The notes below the pieces were generated by a model. That model worked only from the letters and a program-made list of their open reading frames with translations, ran no database searches and was not told the origin of the DNA. Source: Silicimonas algicola (GTDB lineage Bacteria; Pseudomonadota; Alphaproteobacteria; Rhodobacterales; Rhodobacteraceae). From it: a stretch of 64,000 nucleotides of DNA. A program made the position numbers and the translations under genes. The stretch covers positions 434,001 through 498,000 of the forward strand of contig NZ_QGGV01000002.1 in the NCBI RefSeq assembly GCF_003148765.1, written 5' to 3'. Shown in pieces: positions 28,703-36,697 of the stretch (position 1 is the first letter of the stretch; each line of letters starts with the position of its first letter).

Positions 28703-29275
28703 TCAAAGGAGCGATTCCGCGTCGACGCCGACGGTCATCGCGCCAATCGGGGCCCCGGTGTCCGGATCGACGATCGTGATCGAGATCTGGCCCTGGTAGG
28801 TCTGGCTCGACTCGTCGAACTCGACGTCGCCGAAATGCACGGCGTCCGGACCAACGTCATGGGTCTTCTGGAACTTGTCCTCGTCACCCTGCCAATAGTC
28901 CGACGTCACCGCCGAGGACGCGACGTTCAGGCCGTGCGCGTCCATGATGAACGCCTCGGTGATGCGCCCGTTCGACTTCGACACCTGTTCGCGCAGGAAG
29001 TCGGCGGCGGAGTTGCCGAGGACCGGATCGATGGTCGGCGTCGCGCCGGTACCCACCTCGGCCCGCCAGGTCTGATCCAGCGCGTCGATCCGGGTCTGGT
29101 CATAGCCGCCGGTCGCGGCGTTCTGGTTGCGGATCGCGTCGATCAGGACCTGGTTCGACGCCCAGCTCTGGATGCCGTCTTCGAGAAATCCGCGCATCGC
29201 GGGTTCGAAATCGTTGGCAAGGGCGGGAATGGCCGTAAGCGCGAGAATCGCGCCGCTGAGTGCAAGTCTGTTCAT
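28703..29275 (-). CDS. periplasmic single Cache/PDC-like sensor protein
   Basis: 190 residues with a signal peptide (MNRLALSGAILALTAIPALA) and no membrane helix after it. The body (GRITEAFIMDAHGLNVASSAVTSDYWQGDEDKF, then SSQTYQGQISITIVDPDTGAPIGAMTVGVD) matches the ligand-binding Cache/PDC domain usually embedded in chemoreceptors and kinases. It lies 48 bases upstream of the chemoreceptor gene in the same direction, so it probably presents a ligand to that receptor. The ligand is unknown. Confidence 0.82.
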   Translation of the reverse strand: MNRLALSGAILALTAIPALANDFEPAMRGFLEDGIQSWASNQVLIDAIRNQNAATGGYDQTRIDALDQTWRAEVGTGATPTIDPVLGNSAADFLREQVSKSNGRITEAFIMDAHGLNVASSAVTSDYWQGDEDKFQKTHDVGPDAVHFGDVEFDESSQTYQGQISITIVDPDTGAPIGAMTVGVDAESLL

Positions 29276-29338
29276 GGTTGGCTACCCTGGTTGGACAATC
29301 ACAGGGTTGCGTACTAACGATCCCGCCTTGCGAAACGC

Positions 29339-30391
29339 TTAACCGCCGAAGGTCATCGTCTCTTCCAGGGGATCGGGCCGGATCACTTTCTGAAGCGCGG
29401 GAAGGTCCGGCCGGTCGATGCGTTGCATCAGCGCGCGCGCCAGAAAGCTGCCCGTGCCGGCCACGTCCTCGTGAAAGACGAGGATTTCCTGGCGGAACAC
29501 CTTCAGGAACGAGATCGCCTCCTTGGACGCGAGATCGATGTCCCGCCCGATGGTGCGGCCCGCGGCCTCGATCGACTGCGTGGCGGCGACGGCCGAGGGC
29601 GCCGACGCGGTCATCACGCAGTCCGTGTCGGGATGGAGCGCAAGGTCGGCGGCGACGGCCGCGGCGACGCGGTCCGTCGGGCTGTCGCTTGTGGCGCCCT
29701 CCAGAACGCGGGCGGTCATTCCGGCCGACGTCGCCGCTTCGGAGGCGCCTCGCGTCATGTGCTGGGAATAGCTTTGGTCGCCGGGCGGGGCGACGATCAG
29801 CATCCGTTTTCGGCCGCGGGCGGCAAAGGTTTCGGCGCAGAGGCGGCCGTAGGTCTCGTTGTCGAAATCGAAGTAGGGATCCTCGCCGCAATCCGCCGTG
29901 CGGCCATGCATGACGAAAGGAAACCGCCGTTCGCGGAGGAACTCGATCCGGGTGTCGCGGGGCTGGATGCGGTTCAGGATGACGCCGTCCGCCGAGCCGG
30001 TGCGGACGATGTATTCGACGGGCGTGAGAGGCGATTCGTCGGGGAAATAGGGCATCACCACGAGGTGGTAGGGGGTGCCGCGACACTCGCTGGCGACGGC
30101 GGTGATGAGCTTCGCGGTGTGGTTCATCACGTCGTGATCGGTCGACAGGACAAGCGCCAGCACGTTGGTCTTTCCGGTGCGCAGTCTGAGGCCGGCCCGG
30201 TTCGGGCGATACCCCAGCTCGAGGGCCAGCGCGCGTACACGCTCCTTGGTGCTCTGGCCGATGTCGGGTGCGTTGGAGAGAGCGCGTGACACCGTGGGCA
30301 CCGCAACACCGGCAAGACGCGCGATGGTCTTGAGCGTCGGCCGCTCGCGCTCGCCCGGCATGAGAAGCGCCTTCTTGTCCGAATCCGTCAT
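29339..30391 (-). CDS. LacI-family transcriptional regulator of the adjacent sugar cluster
   Basis: 350 residues from the ATG at 30391. The helix-turn-helix and hinge region read LKTIARLAGVAVPTVSRAL and KERVRALALELGYRPN. The rest is a periplasmic-binding-protein-like ligand domain (SADGVILNRI, FVMHGRT, YDQ-type loops). It is divergent from the sugar-binding-protein gene, and two LacI-type operator sequences lie between. It most likely represses the ABC cluster and perhaps itself, with release by the imported sugar or a breakdown product. Confidence 0.93.
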   Translation of the reverse strand: MTDSDKKALLMPGERERPTLKTIARLAGVAVPTVSRALSNAPDIGQSTKERVRALALELGYRPNRAGLRLRTGKTNVLALVLSTDHDVMNHTAKLITAVASECRGTPYHLVVMPYFPDESPLTPVEYIVRTGSADGVILNRIQPRDTRIEFLRERRFPFVMHGRTADCGEDPYFDFDNETYGRLCAETFAARGRKRMLIVAPPGDQSYSQHMTRGASEAATSAGMTARVLEGATSDSPTDRVAAAVAADLALHPDTDCVMTASAPSAVAATQSIEAAGRTIGRDIDLASKEAISFLKVFRQEILVFHEDVAGTGSFLARALMQRIDRPDLPALQKVIRPDPLEETMTFGG

Positions 30392-30439
30392 CGTCGCCTT
30401 CCTGCGCATCCCAGCTTGAAACGCCAGTTTTTTCCGCGC

Positions 30440-30486
30440 TTGATTTACCATTCTAAAACGATTTAACGTGACCGCAAACGATTTAG
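30440..30486. promoter_or_regulatory. twin LacI-type operators in the divergent promoter region
   Basis: AAACGATTTA occurs twice, at 30456-30465 and 30476-30485, exactly 20 bases apart (about two helical turns). The first is embedded in TAAAACGATTTA, palindromic except for the bases flanking the central CG, the usual LacI-family shape. A possible plus-strand promoter (TTGATT at 30440, 17 bases, TTAACG) overlaps the first site, and on the minus strand TTGCGG-16-TAGAAT could drive the regulator. Binding of the neighbouring LacI protein would block both. Confidence 0.65.
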
Positions 30487-30504
30487 GAACAGGGAGGAAA
30501 ATCC

Positions 30505-31734
30505 ATGAAATCGTTGCGTACCCTTCTGTGTTGCACCGCACTCGTGGCGGGCGGCTCGGCCAATGCGACAGATCTCGAGGTCACCCACTGGTGGACGTCG
30601 GGCGGCGAAGCGGCTGCCGTGAGCGAGTTCGCCAAGGCCTTCGACGCCTCCGGCGACAAGTGGATCGACGGCGCCATCGCGGGCGGCGGCGGCACCGCGC
30701 GTCCGGTGATGGTCAGCCGAATCATCGGCGGCGACCCCATGGGCGCCTTCCAGTTCAACCACGGCCGCCAGGCCGAGGAACTGATCGAGGCGGGTCTTCT
30801 CAAGGACATGACCGCGGTGGCGGAAGCGGAGGGCTGGAAGGACATCGTCAATCCGCCGTCGCTTCTGGATGCCTGCACGCTCGACGGCAAGATCTATTGC
30901 GCCCCCGTCAACATCCACTCGTGGCAGTGGCTCTGGTTGTCAAACGCGGCCTTCGAGAAGGCCGGTGTCGCGGTTCCGACCAATTGGGACGAGTTCGTGG
31001 CCGCCGGTCCGGCGCTGCGCGAGGCGGGCATCCAGCCGCTGGCGCTCGGTGGGCAGCCCTGGCAGTCCTCGGGCATGTTCAACGTCCTTATGGCGACAGT
31101 CGCCGGTCCCGAAGTCCTTCAGACGATCTATGGCGAGGCGGATGCCGAGCTTGCTGCAGGCGACGAGATGAAGGCGGTCTTCTCCGCCGCGGCCGACGCG
31201 CGCGAGCTGGCCAAGGGCTCGAACGTCCAGGACTGGAACCAGGCCACCAACCTCGTCATCACCGATCAGGCCGGCGGCCAGATCATGGGTGACTGGGCGC
31301 AGGGCGAGTTCGCTGTCGCAGGCGAGGTCGCGGGAGAAGACTATACCTGCCTTCCGGGTCTCGGCGTGCGCGAGATCATCTCGACCGGCGGCGATGCCTT
31401 TTACTTCCCGGTCAACGACGACCCGGAAATCAGCGCGGCGCAGGACCGTCTGGCGGCGACGCTGCTGTCCCGCGAGACCCAGGTGAACTTCAACCTGAAG
31501 AAGGGCTCGCTTCCGATCCGCGGCGACATCGATCTCGCTGCGGCGAACGACTGCATGAAGAAGGGTCTCGAGATCCTGGCTGCGGGCAACACCATGCCCG
31601 ACGTGAACCTCCTGAACACCGAGGACACGAACAACCAGCTCAACGACCTCTTCGTGCAGTTCTTCCAGGACGAGTCGATCACGCCCGAGGCCGCTCAGGA
31701 GCGCTTCGTCGAGATCGTGCGCAACAAGGACTGA
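30505..31734 (+). CDS. ABC sugar transporter substrate-binding protein (family 1)
   Basis: 409 residues. The signal peptide MKSLRTLLCCTALVAGGSANA has no lipobox, so the mature protein is soluble in the periplasm. DLEVTHWWTSGGEAAAVSEF is the typical start of family 1 sugar-binding proteins; WQWLWLSNAAFEKAGVAVPTNWDEF and GGQPWQSSGMFNVL follow the fold. Strong aggag ribosome site before the ATG at 30505. It heads the cluster: permeases, ATPase, then sugar enzymes including a GH43 glycosidase, suggesting an oligosaccharide ligand such as a xyloside. Confidence 0.94.
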   Translation: MKSLRTLLCCTALVAGGSANATDLEVTHWWTSGGEAAAVSEFAKAFDASGDKWIDGAIAGGGGTARPVMVSRIIGGDPMGAFQFNHGRQAEELIEAGLLKDMTAVAEAEGWKDIVNPPSLLDACTLDGKIYCAPVNIHSWQWLWLSNAAFEKAGVAVPTNWDEFVAAGPALREAGIQPLALGGQPWQSSGMFNVLMATVAGPEVLQTIYGEADAELAAGDEMKAVFSAAADARELAKGSNVQDWNQATNLVITDQAGGQIMGDWAQGEFAVAGEVAGEDYTCLPGLGVREIISTGGDAFYFPVNDDPEISAAQDRLAATLLSRETQVNFNLKKGSLPIRGDIDLAAANDCMKKGLEILAAGNTMPDVNLLNTEDTNNQLNDLFVQFFQDESITPEAAQERFVEIVRNKD

Positions 31735-31754
31735 TCCGTCAGGGATAGTCCGAC

Positions 31755-31782
31755 GGCGGGGCCGCAGACATGCGGTCCCGCC
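31755..31782 (+). promoter_or_regulatory. intercistronic stem-loop between binding protein and permease genes
   Basis: GGCGGGGCCGCA and TGCGGTCCCGCC form a 12-bp stem (one G-T pair) around GACA, 20 bases after the binding-protein stop. No T-run follows. Such loops between binding-protein and permease genes commonly stabilise the upstream message so the binding protein is made in excess; that role is inferred here. Confidence 0.65.
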
Positions 31783-31818
31783 CAATCAAAAGAAGACGAC
31801 CGAAGGGGAGGGGACCGC

Positions 31819-32715
31819 GTGGCATCGGAAGCCAAGAGGCCGATCGGCCTGTTCCGTAACCTGGCGGCCAAGATCGCCGCCATTCCGATGATCCTGACGG
31901 CGCTGGTGGTGTTCCTCGGCGGCACGCTCTGGACCGTCACCTATTCGTTCACCAACTCGAAGCTACTGCCGAGGGCCGATTTCGTCGGCTTCGACCAGTA
32001 CGAGCGCCTCTGGGCGACGGAACGCTGGCAGGTGTCGATCGAGAACCTGATGATCTACGGGCTCTGCAGCCTGGTCTTCAGCTTCATCATCGGCTTCGTC
32101 CTCGCCGCACTCATGGACCAGAAGATCCGGTTCGAGAACACCTTCCGGACGATCATCCTCTATCCTTTCGCGCTGTCCTTCATCGTCACCGGCCTCGTCT
32201 GGCAGTGGCTTCTGAACCCCGACCTTGGCATCCAGAATGTGATCCGCAGCCTCGGGTTCACCAACTTCGACTTCAACCCGCTGTATAATCCCGACATCGT
32301 CATCTACGGCGTCCTGATCGCCGGGCTCTGGCAGGGAACTGGCCTGGTGATGGTCCTGATGCTTGCCGGGTTGAGGGGCATTGATGGGGACATCTGGAAG
32401 GCCGCTCGGGTCGACGGCATCCCGATGTGGAAGACCTATCTGTTCATCGTCATCCCGATGATGCGGCCCGTCTTCATCACCACGCTCGTCATCATCGCCA
32501 GCGGCATCGTCCGCCTCTACGACCTGATCGTGGCACAGACCTCCGGGGGTCCCGGCATCTCGTCCGAGGTCCCTGCGAAATACGTCTACGATTACATGTT
32601 CCAGGGACAGAACCTGGGGCAGGGCTTCGCGGCATCGACCATGATGCTTCTCGCCGTCGCCATCGTCATCATCCCGTGGGCGATGCTCGAATTCGGAGGG
32701 AAGAAGCGTGTCTGA
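31819..32715 (+). CDS. ABC sugar transporter permease (MalF-type)
   Basis: 298 residues from a GTG start at 31819 preceded by aaggggagggga. Six hydrophobic segments are visible, the first AAIPMILTALVVFLGGTLW. The cytoplasmic EAA-type loop lies at DIWKAARVDGIPMWKTYLFIVIPMM (shown here in parts: DIWKAARVDG, then IPMMRP), which contacts the ATPase. Second gene of the transporter operon; its end overlaps the next permease gene by 8 bases. Confidence 0.94.
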   Translation: MASEAKRPIGLFRNLAAKIAAIPMILTALVVFLGGTLWTVTYSFTNSKLLPRADFVGFDQYERLWATERWQVSIENLMIYGLCSLVFSFIIGFVLAALMDQKIRFENTFRTIILYPFALSFIVTGLVWQWLLNPDLGIQNVIRSLGFTNFDFNPLYNPDIVIYGVLIAGLWQGTGLVMVLMLAGLRGIDGDIWKAARVDGIPMWKTYLFIVIPMMRPVFITTLVIIASGIVRLYDLIVAQTSGGPGISSEVPAKYVYDYMFQGQNLGQGFAASTMMLLAVAIVIIPWAMLEFGGKKRV

Positions 32716-33649
32716 TCCCGGCATCCTCGCTGTCACGAAGGCCGGCACCGACCCGGTCCGCGCGCAACTCGACGGCCCGTCGGGCACGCGTCCGCGACGG
32801 CTGATCTCGCGTCGTAACATATTCCTCTACGGCACGCTCATCCTCGTGTCGCTCTACTACCTCCTGCCGCTCTACGTGATGATCGTGACCTCGCTGAAGG
32901 GTATGCCCGAGATCCGCATGGGCAACATCTTCGCGCCGCCCGTCGAGATCACCTTCGAGCCCTGGGTCAAGGCCTGGTCCGAGGCCTGTACCGGCCTCAA
33001 CTGCGACGGCCTCAGCCGCGGTTTCTGGAATTCGGTGCGGATCACCGTGCCCTCGGTCATCCTGTCCATCGCCATCGCCTCGGTGAACGGTTACGCGCTG
33101 GCCAACTGGCGCTTCAAGGGGGCCGACATCTTCTTCACTATCCTGATCTTCGGGGCCTTCATCCCCTATCAGGTGATGCTCTACCCCATCGTGATCCTGC
33201 TGCGCGAGATGGGCCTCTACGGAACTCTCTGGGGCCTCGTGCTCGTCCACTCGGTCTTCGGAATGCCGATCCTGACGCTTCTCTTCCGCAACTACTTCAC
33301 CTCGTTGCCCGAGGAGCTGTTCAAGGCGGCGCGCGTCGACGGGGCGGGATTCTGGGGCATCTACTTCCAGATCATGCTGCCGATGTCGCTGCCGATCTTC
33401 GTGGTGGCGATGATCCTGCAGGTCACCGGCATCTGGAACGACTTCCTGTTCGGCGTCGTCTACACCAAGCCCGAGTATTATCCGATGACGGTTCAGCTGA
33501 ACAACATCGTCAACTCGGTGCAGGGCGTGAAGGAATACAACGTCAACATGGCCGCGACGATCCTGACCGGCCTTGTCCCACTCGTCATCTATTTCGTATC
33601 TGGCCGCCTCTTCGTCCGAGGCATCGCGGCCGGCGCCGTGAAAGGGTAG
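32708..33649 (+). CDS. ABC sugar transporter permease (MalG-type)
   Basis: 313 residues from a GTG at 32708, overlapping the previous gene. It has a long cytoplasmic N-terminus, then six membrane segments, the first LYGTLILVSLYYLLPLYVM. The EAA loop reads ELFKAARVDGAGFWGIYF. Motifs such as GIWNDFLFG in the last third are typical of MalG-type subunits. Pairs with the preceding permease. Confidence 0.94.
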   Translation: MSDPGILAVTKAGTDPVRAQLDGPSGTRPRRLISRRNIFLYGTLILVSLYYLLPLYVMIVTSLKGMPEIRMGNIFAPPVEITFEPWVKAWSEACTGLNCDGLSRGFWNSVRITVPSVILSIAIASVNGYALANWRFKGADIFFTILIFGAFIPYQVMLYPIVILLREMGLYGTLWGLVLVHSVFGMPILTLLFRNYFTSLPEELFKAARVDGAGFWGIYFQIMLPMSLPIFVVAMILQVTGIWNDFLFGVVYTKPEYYPMTVQLNNIVNSVQGVKEYNVNMAATILTGLVPLVIYFVSGRLFVRGIAAGAVKG

Positions 33650-33654
33650 CAACC

Positions 33655-34740
33655 ATGACCGACGCCAACCGGAAGTCCGTCGAGATCAAGAATCTGGACC
33701 TCAACTTCGGCGCCGTGAAGGTGCTGCGGAACCTGAACCTCGACGTCTACGAGGGCGAATTCCTCGTGCTGCTCGGCTCCTCCGGCTGCGGCAAGTCCAC
33801 GCTTCTGAACTGCATCGCCGGGCTCCTCGAGATCACGGAAGGCCAGATATGGATCAAGGGCACGAACGTGACCTGGGCCGAGCCCTCTGCTCGCGGGATC
33901 GGCATGGTGTTCCAGTCCTACGCGCTTTACCCGCAGATGACGGTCGAGGGGAACATGAGCTTCGGCCTGAAGAACGCGCGGGTGCCGAAGCCGCAGATCA
34001 AGGAACGCGTGGCCCGCGCGGCGGAAGTCCTTCAGATCGAACCCCTCCTGAAGCGCAAGCCCTCGGCCTTGTCGGGCGGCCAACGCCAGCGGGTCGCCAT
34101 CGGGCGGGCGCTGGTGCGCGACGTCGACGTCTTCCTTTTCGACGAGCCGTTGTCGAACCTCGACGCGAAACTTCGCGCGGACCTCAGGGTGGAGCTGAAG
34201 CAGCTTCACCACCGGCTGAAGAACACGATGATCTACGTCACGCACGATCAGGTCGAGGCGATGACGCTCGCCAGCCGCATCGCGATCATGAAGGACGGCA
34301 TGATCCAGCAGCTGGCCTCGCCCGAGGAGATCTATTCCCGGCCCGCGAACCTCTATGTCGCCGACTTCATCGGCTCTCCGGCAATGAACCTCGTCAAGGG
34401 CACCGTTTCGGGCAACCGCTTCACCTCGGGCGCGCTTTCAATCCCGCTCGACGGCTACGACTTCACTCGCCCCGCAAAGGGCGAGGCATGGTTCGGCATC
34501 CGGCCCGAGCATATTCTCGTCGGCGATGACGCAAGGACCGGCGACGCCGTTCTCGACCTCGAGGCCGAGGTGGTCGAACCGCTTGGTTCGGACACTCTGA
34601 TCCTCACCTCCCTCAACGGGGGGCGCTTCTGGCTGCGCACCGACGGGCAGACGCGGATTCGCAGTGGCGACCACATCACCGTCGGGCTACGCACGGCCGA
34701 CGCCTCGCTCTTCGATACGGGCGATGAAGCCCGGCTTTGA
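33655..34740 (+). CDS. ABC sugar transporter ATP-binding protein (UgpC/MalK type)
   Basis: 361 residues. Walker A GSSGCGKS at 41-48, Q-loop in GMVFQSYALYPQMTV, signature LSGGQ at 139-143, Walker B VFLFDEPLSNLDAKLR, and the H-loop in IYVTHDQVEAM. The C-terminal 120 residues form the regulatory TOBE/OB domain of MalK-type ATPases (GEAWFGIRPEHILVG). It powers the two permeases upstream, with 5 bases between stop and start. Confidence 0.95.
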   Translation: MTDANRKSVEIKNLDLNFGAVKVLRNLNLDVYEGEFLVLLGSSGCGKSTLLNCIAGLLEITEGQIWIKGTNVTWAEPSARGIGMVFQSYALYPQMTVEGNMSFGLKNARVPKPQIKERVARAAEVLQIEPLLKRKPSALSGGQRQRVAIGRALVRDVDVFLFDEPLSNLDAKLRADLRVELKQLHHRLKNTMIYVTHDQVEAMTLASRIAIMKDGMIQQLASPEEIYSRPANLYVADFIGSPAMNLVKGTVSGNRFTSGALSIPLDGYDFTRPAKGEAWFGIRPEHILVGDDARTGDAVLDLEAEVVEPLGSDTLILTSLNGGRFWLRTDGQTRIRSGDHITVGLRTADASLFDTGDEARL

Positions 34741-34766
34741 CACACCCACCCAAGGACTCCGATCCC

Positions 34767-35522
34767 GTGACCCAGTATTCCTACCAGCTCTACTCGTCCC
34801 GCAATTTCGGACCCATGTCCGATACCCTCGCGATGATCGCGAACCTCGGATATGCGCGCGTCGAGGGCTACGGCGCGCTCTATGCGAACCTCAAGAACCT
34901 CGACGGCCTGAAAGCGGACCTCGAGAAGAACAACCTGCACATGAAGAGCGGGCACTTCAGCCTCGACATGGTCGCAACCGACCCGAAGACGGTCCTGGAC
35001 ATCGCGCGCACGCTGAAGATCACCGACATTTATGTCCCGCACCTGGCCGAGCCCGACCGTCCGACCAACGCCGACGGCTGGCGCGCCTTCGGGCGTCGGC
35101 TGGCCGACGCCGGCAAGCCGATCGTGGATGCCGGCCACTGCTTCGGCTGGCACAACCACGCTTTCGAATTCACCGCCCTCGACGACGGCAGCTTTCCGAT
35201 CGAAGCGATCCTCGACGGCGGGCCGGACCTGTCGTTCGAATTCGACGTGGCCTGGGCCGTGCGCGGCGACCAGGACCCGCTTCCCTGGATCCAGCGCTAT
35301 GCCGACCGGATCTCCGCCGCCCACGTCAAGGACATCGCACCCAAGGGCGAGAATGCCGACGAGGATGGCTGGGCCGATGTCGGCACGGGGACGATGGACT
35401 GGCGGGGGATCATGCTGGCCCTTCAGAACATCGGCGTCGACCTCTTCGTTGCCGAGCACGACAACCCCTCGGACGACGCCCGCTTCGCGCGGCGCTCGCT
35501 CGACTTCCTGAAATCCCTCTGA
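34767..35522 (+). CDS. sugar phosphate isomerase/epimerase (xylose isomerase-like TIM barrel)
   Basis: 251 residues from the GTG at 34767 (MTQYSYQLYSSRNFG); a TTG at 34737 overlapping the previous stop would add ten residues but has a poorer context than the aagga before the GTG. The AP-endonuclease-2-like barrel has metal-site segments GWHNHAFEF, FEFDVAWAVRGDQDP and AAHVKDIAPKG. Related barrels paired with Gfo/Idh/MocA enzymes include isomerases and 3-keto-glycoside-processing enzymes. Its place between transporter and dehydrogenase fits that role. Confidence 0.88.
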   Translation: MTQYSYQLYSSRNFGPMSDTLAMIANLGYARVEGYGALYANLKNLDGLKADLEKNNLHMKSGHFSLDMVATDPKTVLDIARTLKITDIYVPHLAEPDRPTNADGWRAFGRRLADAGKPIVDAGHCFGWHNHAFEFTALDDGSFPIEAILDGGPDLSFEFDVAWAVRGDQDPLPWIQRYADRISAAHVKDIAPKGENADEDGWADVGTGTMDWRGIMLALQNIGVDLFVAEHDNPSDDARFARRSLDFLKSL

Positions 35523-35535
35523 GGAGAACAGACCC

Positions 35536-36651
35536 ATGACCCTGGGCGTCGGCATCATCGGATGCGGCAACATCTCGGCGGCCTACCTGCGCCTCGCCCC
35601 CCTGTTCCGGGGGATCGAGGTGCGCGCGGTGGCCGATCTCAGCGCGGCGGCGGCAGAGGCACGCGCGACGGAATTCGGCGTCAGGGCCGAGACCGTCGAG
35701 GGCCTCCTGGCGGCGAAGGACATCGACATCGTCGTCAACCTGACCATTCCGGCGGCGCACTTCGCCGTCTCGAAGGCGATCCTCGAGGCGGGCAAGCACG
35801 TCTATTCCGAAAAGCCCTTCGTCCTGTCGCTGGAAGAAGGCGCGGACCTGAAGCACATCGCGGACACCAACGGTCTGCGCATCGGCTCGGCGCCCGATAC
35901 CTTCCTTGGCGGCGCGCACCAGCAGGCCCGCGCCCTGATCGACGACGGCACCGTGGGGCAGGTCACAAGCGGCACGGCCTTCGTCATGTCGCACGGGATG
36001 GAGCACTGGCATCCCAACCCCGACTTCTTCTTCCTGCCGGGCGCCGGTCCGGTTCTCGACATCGGGCCCTACTACGTCACGAACCTGATCCAGCTTCTGG
36101 GGCCCGTGAAACGTGTCGTGGCGCTGACCTCGACGCCGTCGAAGACCCGCACGATCTCCTCCGATCCGAGGAAGGGCGAGACGATCCCGGTCGAGACGCC
36201 GACCACGATCCACGCGCTTCTCGACTTCGCCAGCGGCGCGGTCATCACGATGGCGACGAGCTGGGACGTCTGGGGACATGGGCACAAGCCGATGGAGCTT
36301 TACGGCACGGAGGCCTCGCTCGACGTCCCCGATCCGAACTTCTTCGGCGGTGACCTGATCCTGACCGAGGGCCGCGCGCCCGCGCGCAAGGTCGAGCCTT
36401 GGGATCACCCTTTCGGGAAGGCGAACCAGGACGTCCGCGCCAACTATCGCACCGCGGGACTCGCCGACATGGCCATCGCCATCGCCGAGCATCGGCCGCA
36501 CCGCTGCTCGATGGAGCTTGCGCTGCACGCGGTCGAAGTCATGACGGGCATCCTCAAATCGGGCGAGACTGGCAGCTTCGTCAAGATGACGACGACCTGT
36601 TCGCGTCCGGCCGCGCTGGACCCGGCCGCCGCGCGCGACCTGCTTGCGTGA
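35536..36651 (+). CDS. Gfo/Idh/MocA family oxidoreductase
   Basis: 371 residues with the Rossmann motif GVGIIGCGNISAAYLRLA, and EKPFVL holding the conserved lysine. The catalytic Asp segment reads LDIGPYYVTNLIQ, with Tyr in the position where inositol dehydrogenases have His. Tyr there is seen in glucose-fructose oxidoreductase and some sugar dehydrogenases, so oxidation of an aldose or glycoside is more likely than of an inositol. It follows the isomerase by 13 bases in the LacI-controlled cluster. Confidence 0.92.
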   Translation: MTLGVGIIGCGNISAAYLRLAPLFRGIEVRAVADLSAAAAEARATEFGVRAETVEGLLAAKDIDIVVNLTIPAAHFAVSKAILEAGKHVYSEKPFVLSLEEGADLKHIADTNGLRIGSAPDTFLGGAHQQARALIDDGTVGQVTSGTAFVMSHGMEHWHPNPDFFFLPGAGPVLDIGPYYVTNLIQLLGPVKRVVALTSTPSKTRTISSDPRKGETIPVETPTTIHALLDFASGAVITMATSWDVWGHGHKPMELYGTEASLDVPDPNFFGGDLILTEGRAPARKVEPWDHPFGKANQDVRANYRTAGLADMAIAIAEHRPHRCSMELALHAVEVMTGILKSGETGSFVKMTTTCSRPAALDPAAARDLLA

Positions 36652-36697
36652 CGGCAAGGCGGGCGGCGCAAGCCGCCCGCGCCACGGAGGCCCAGCC

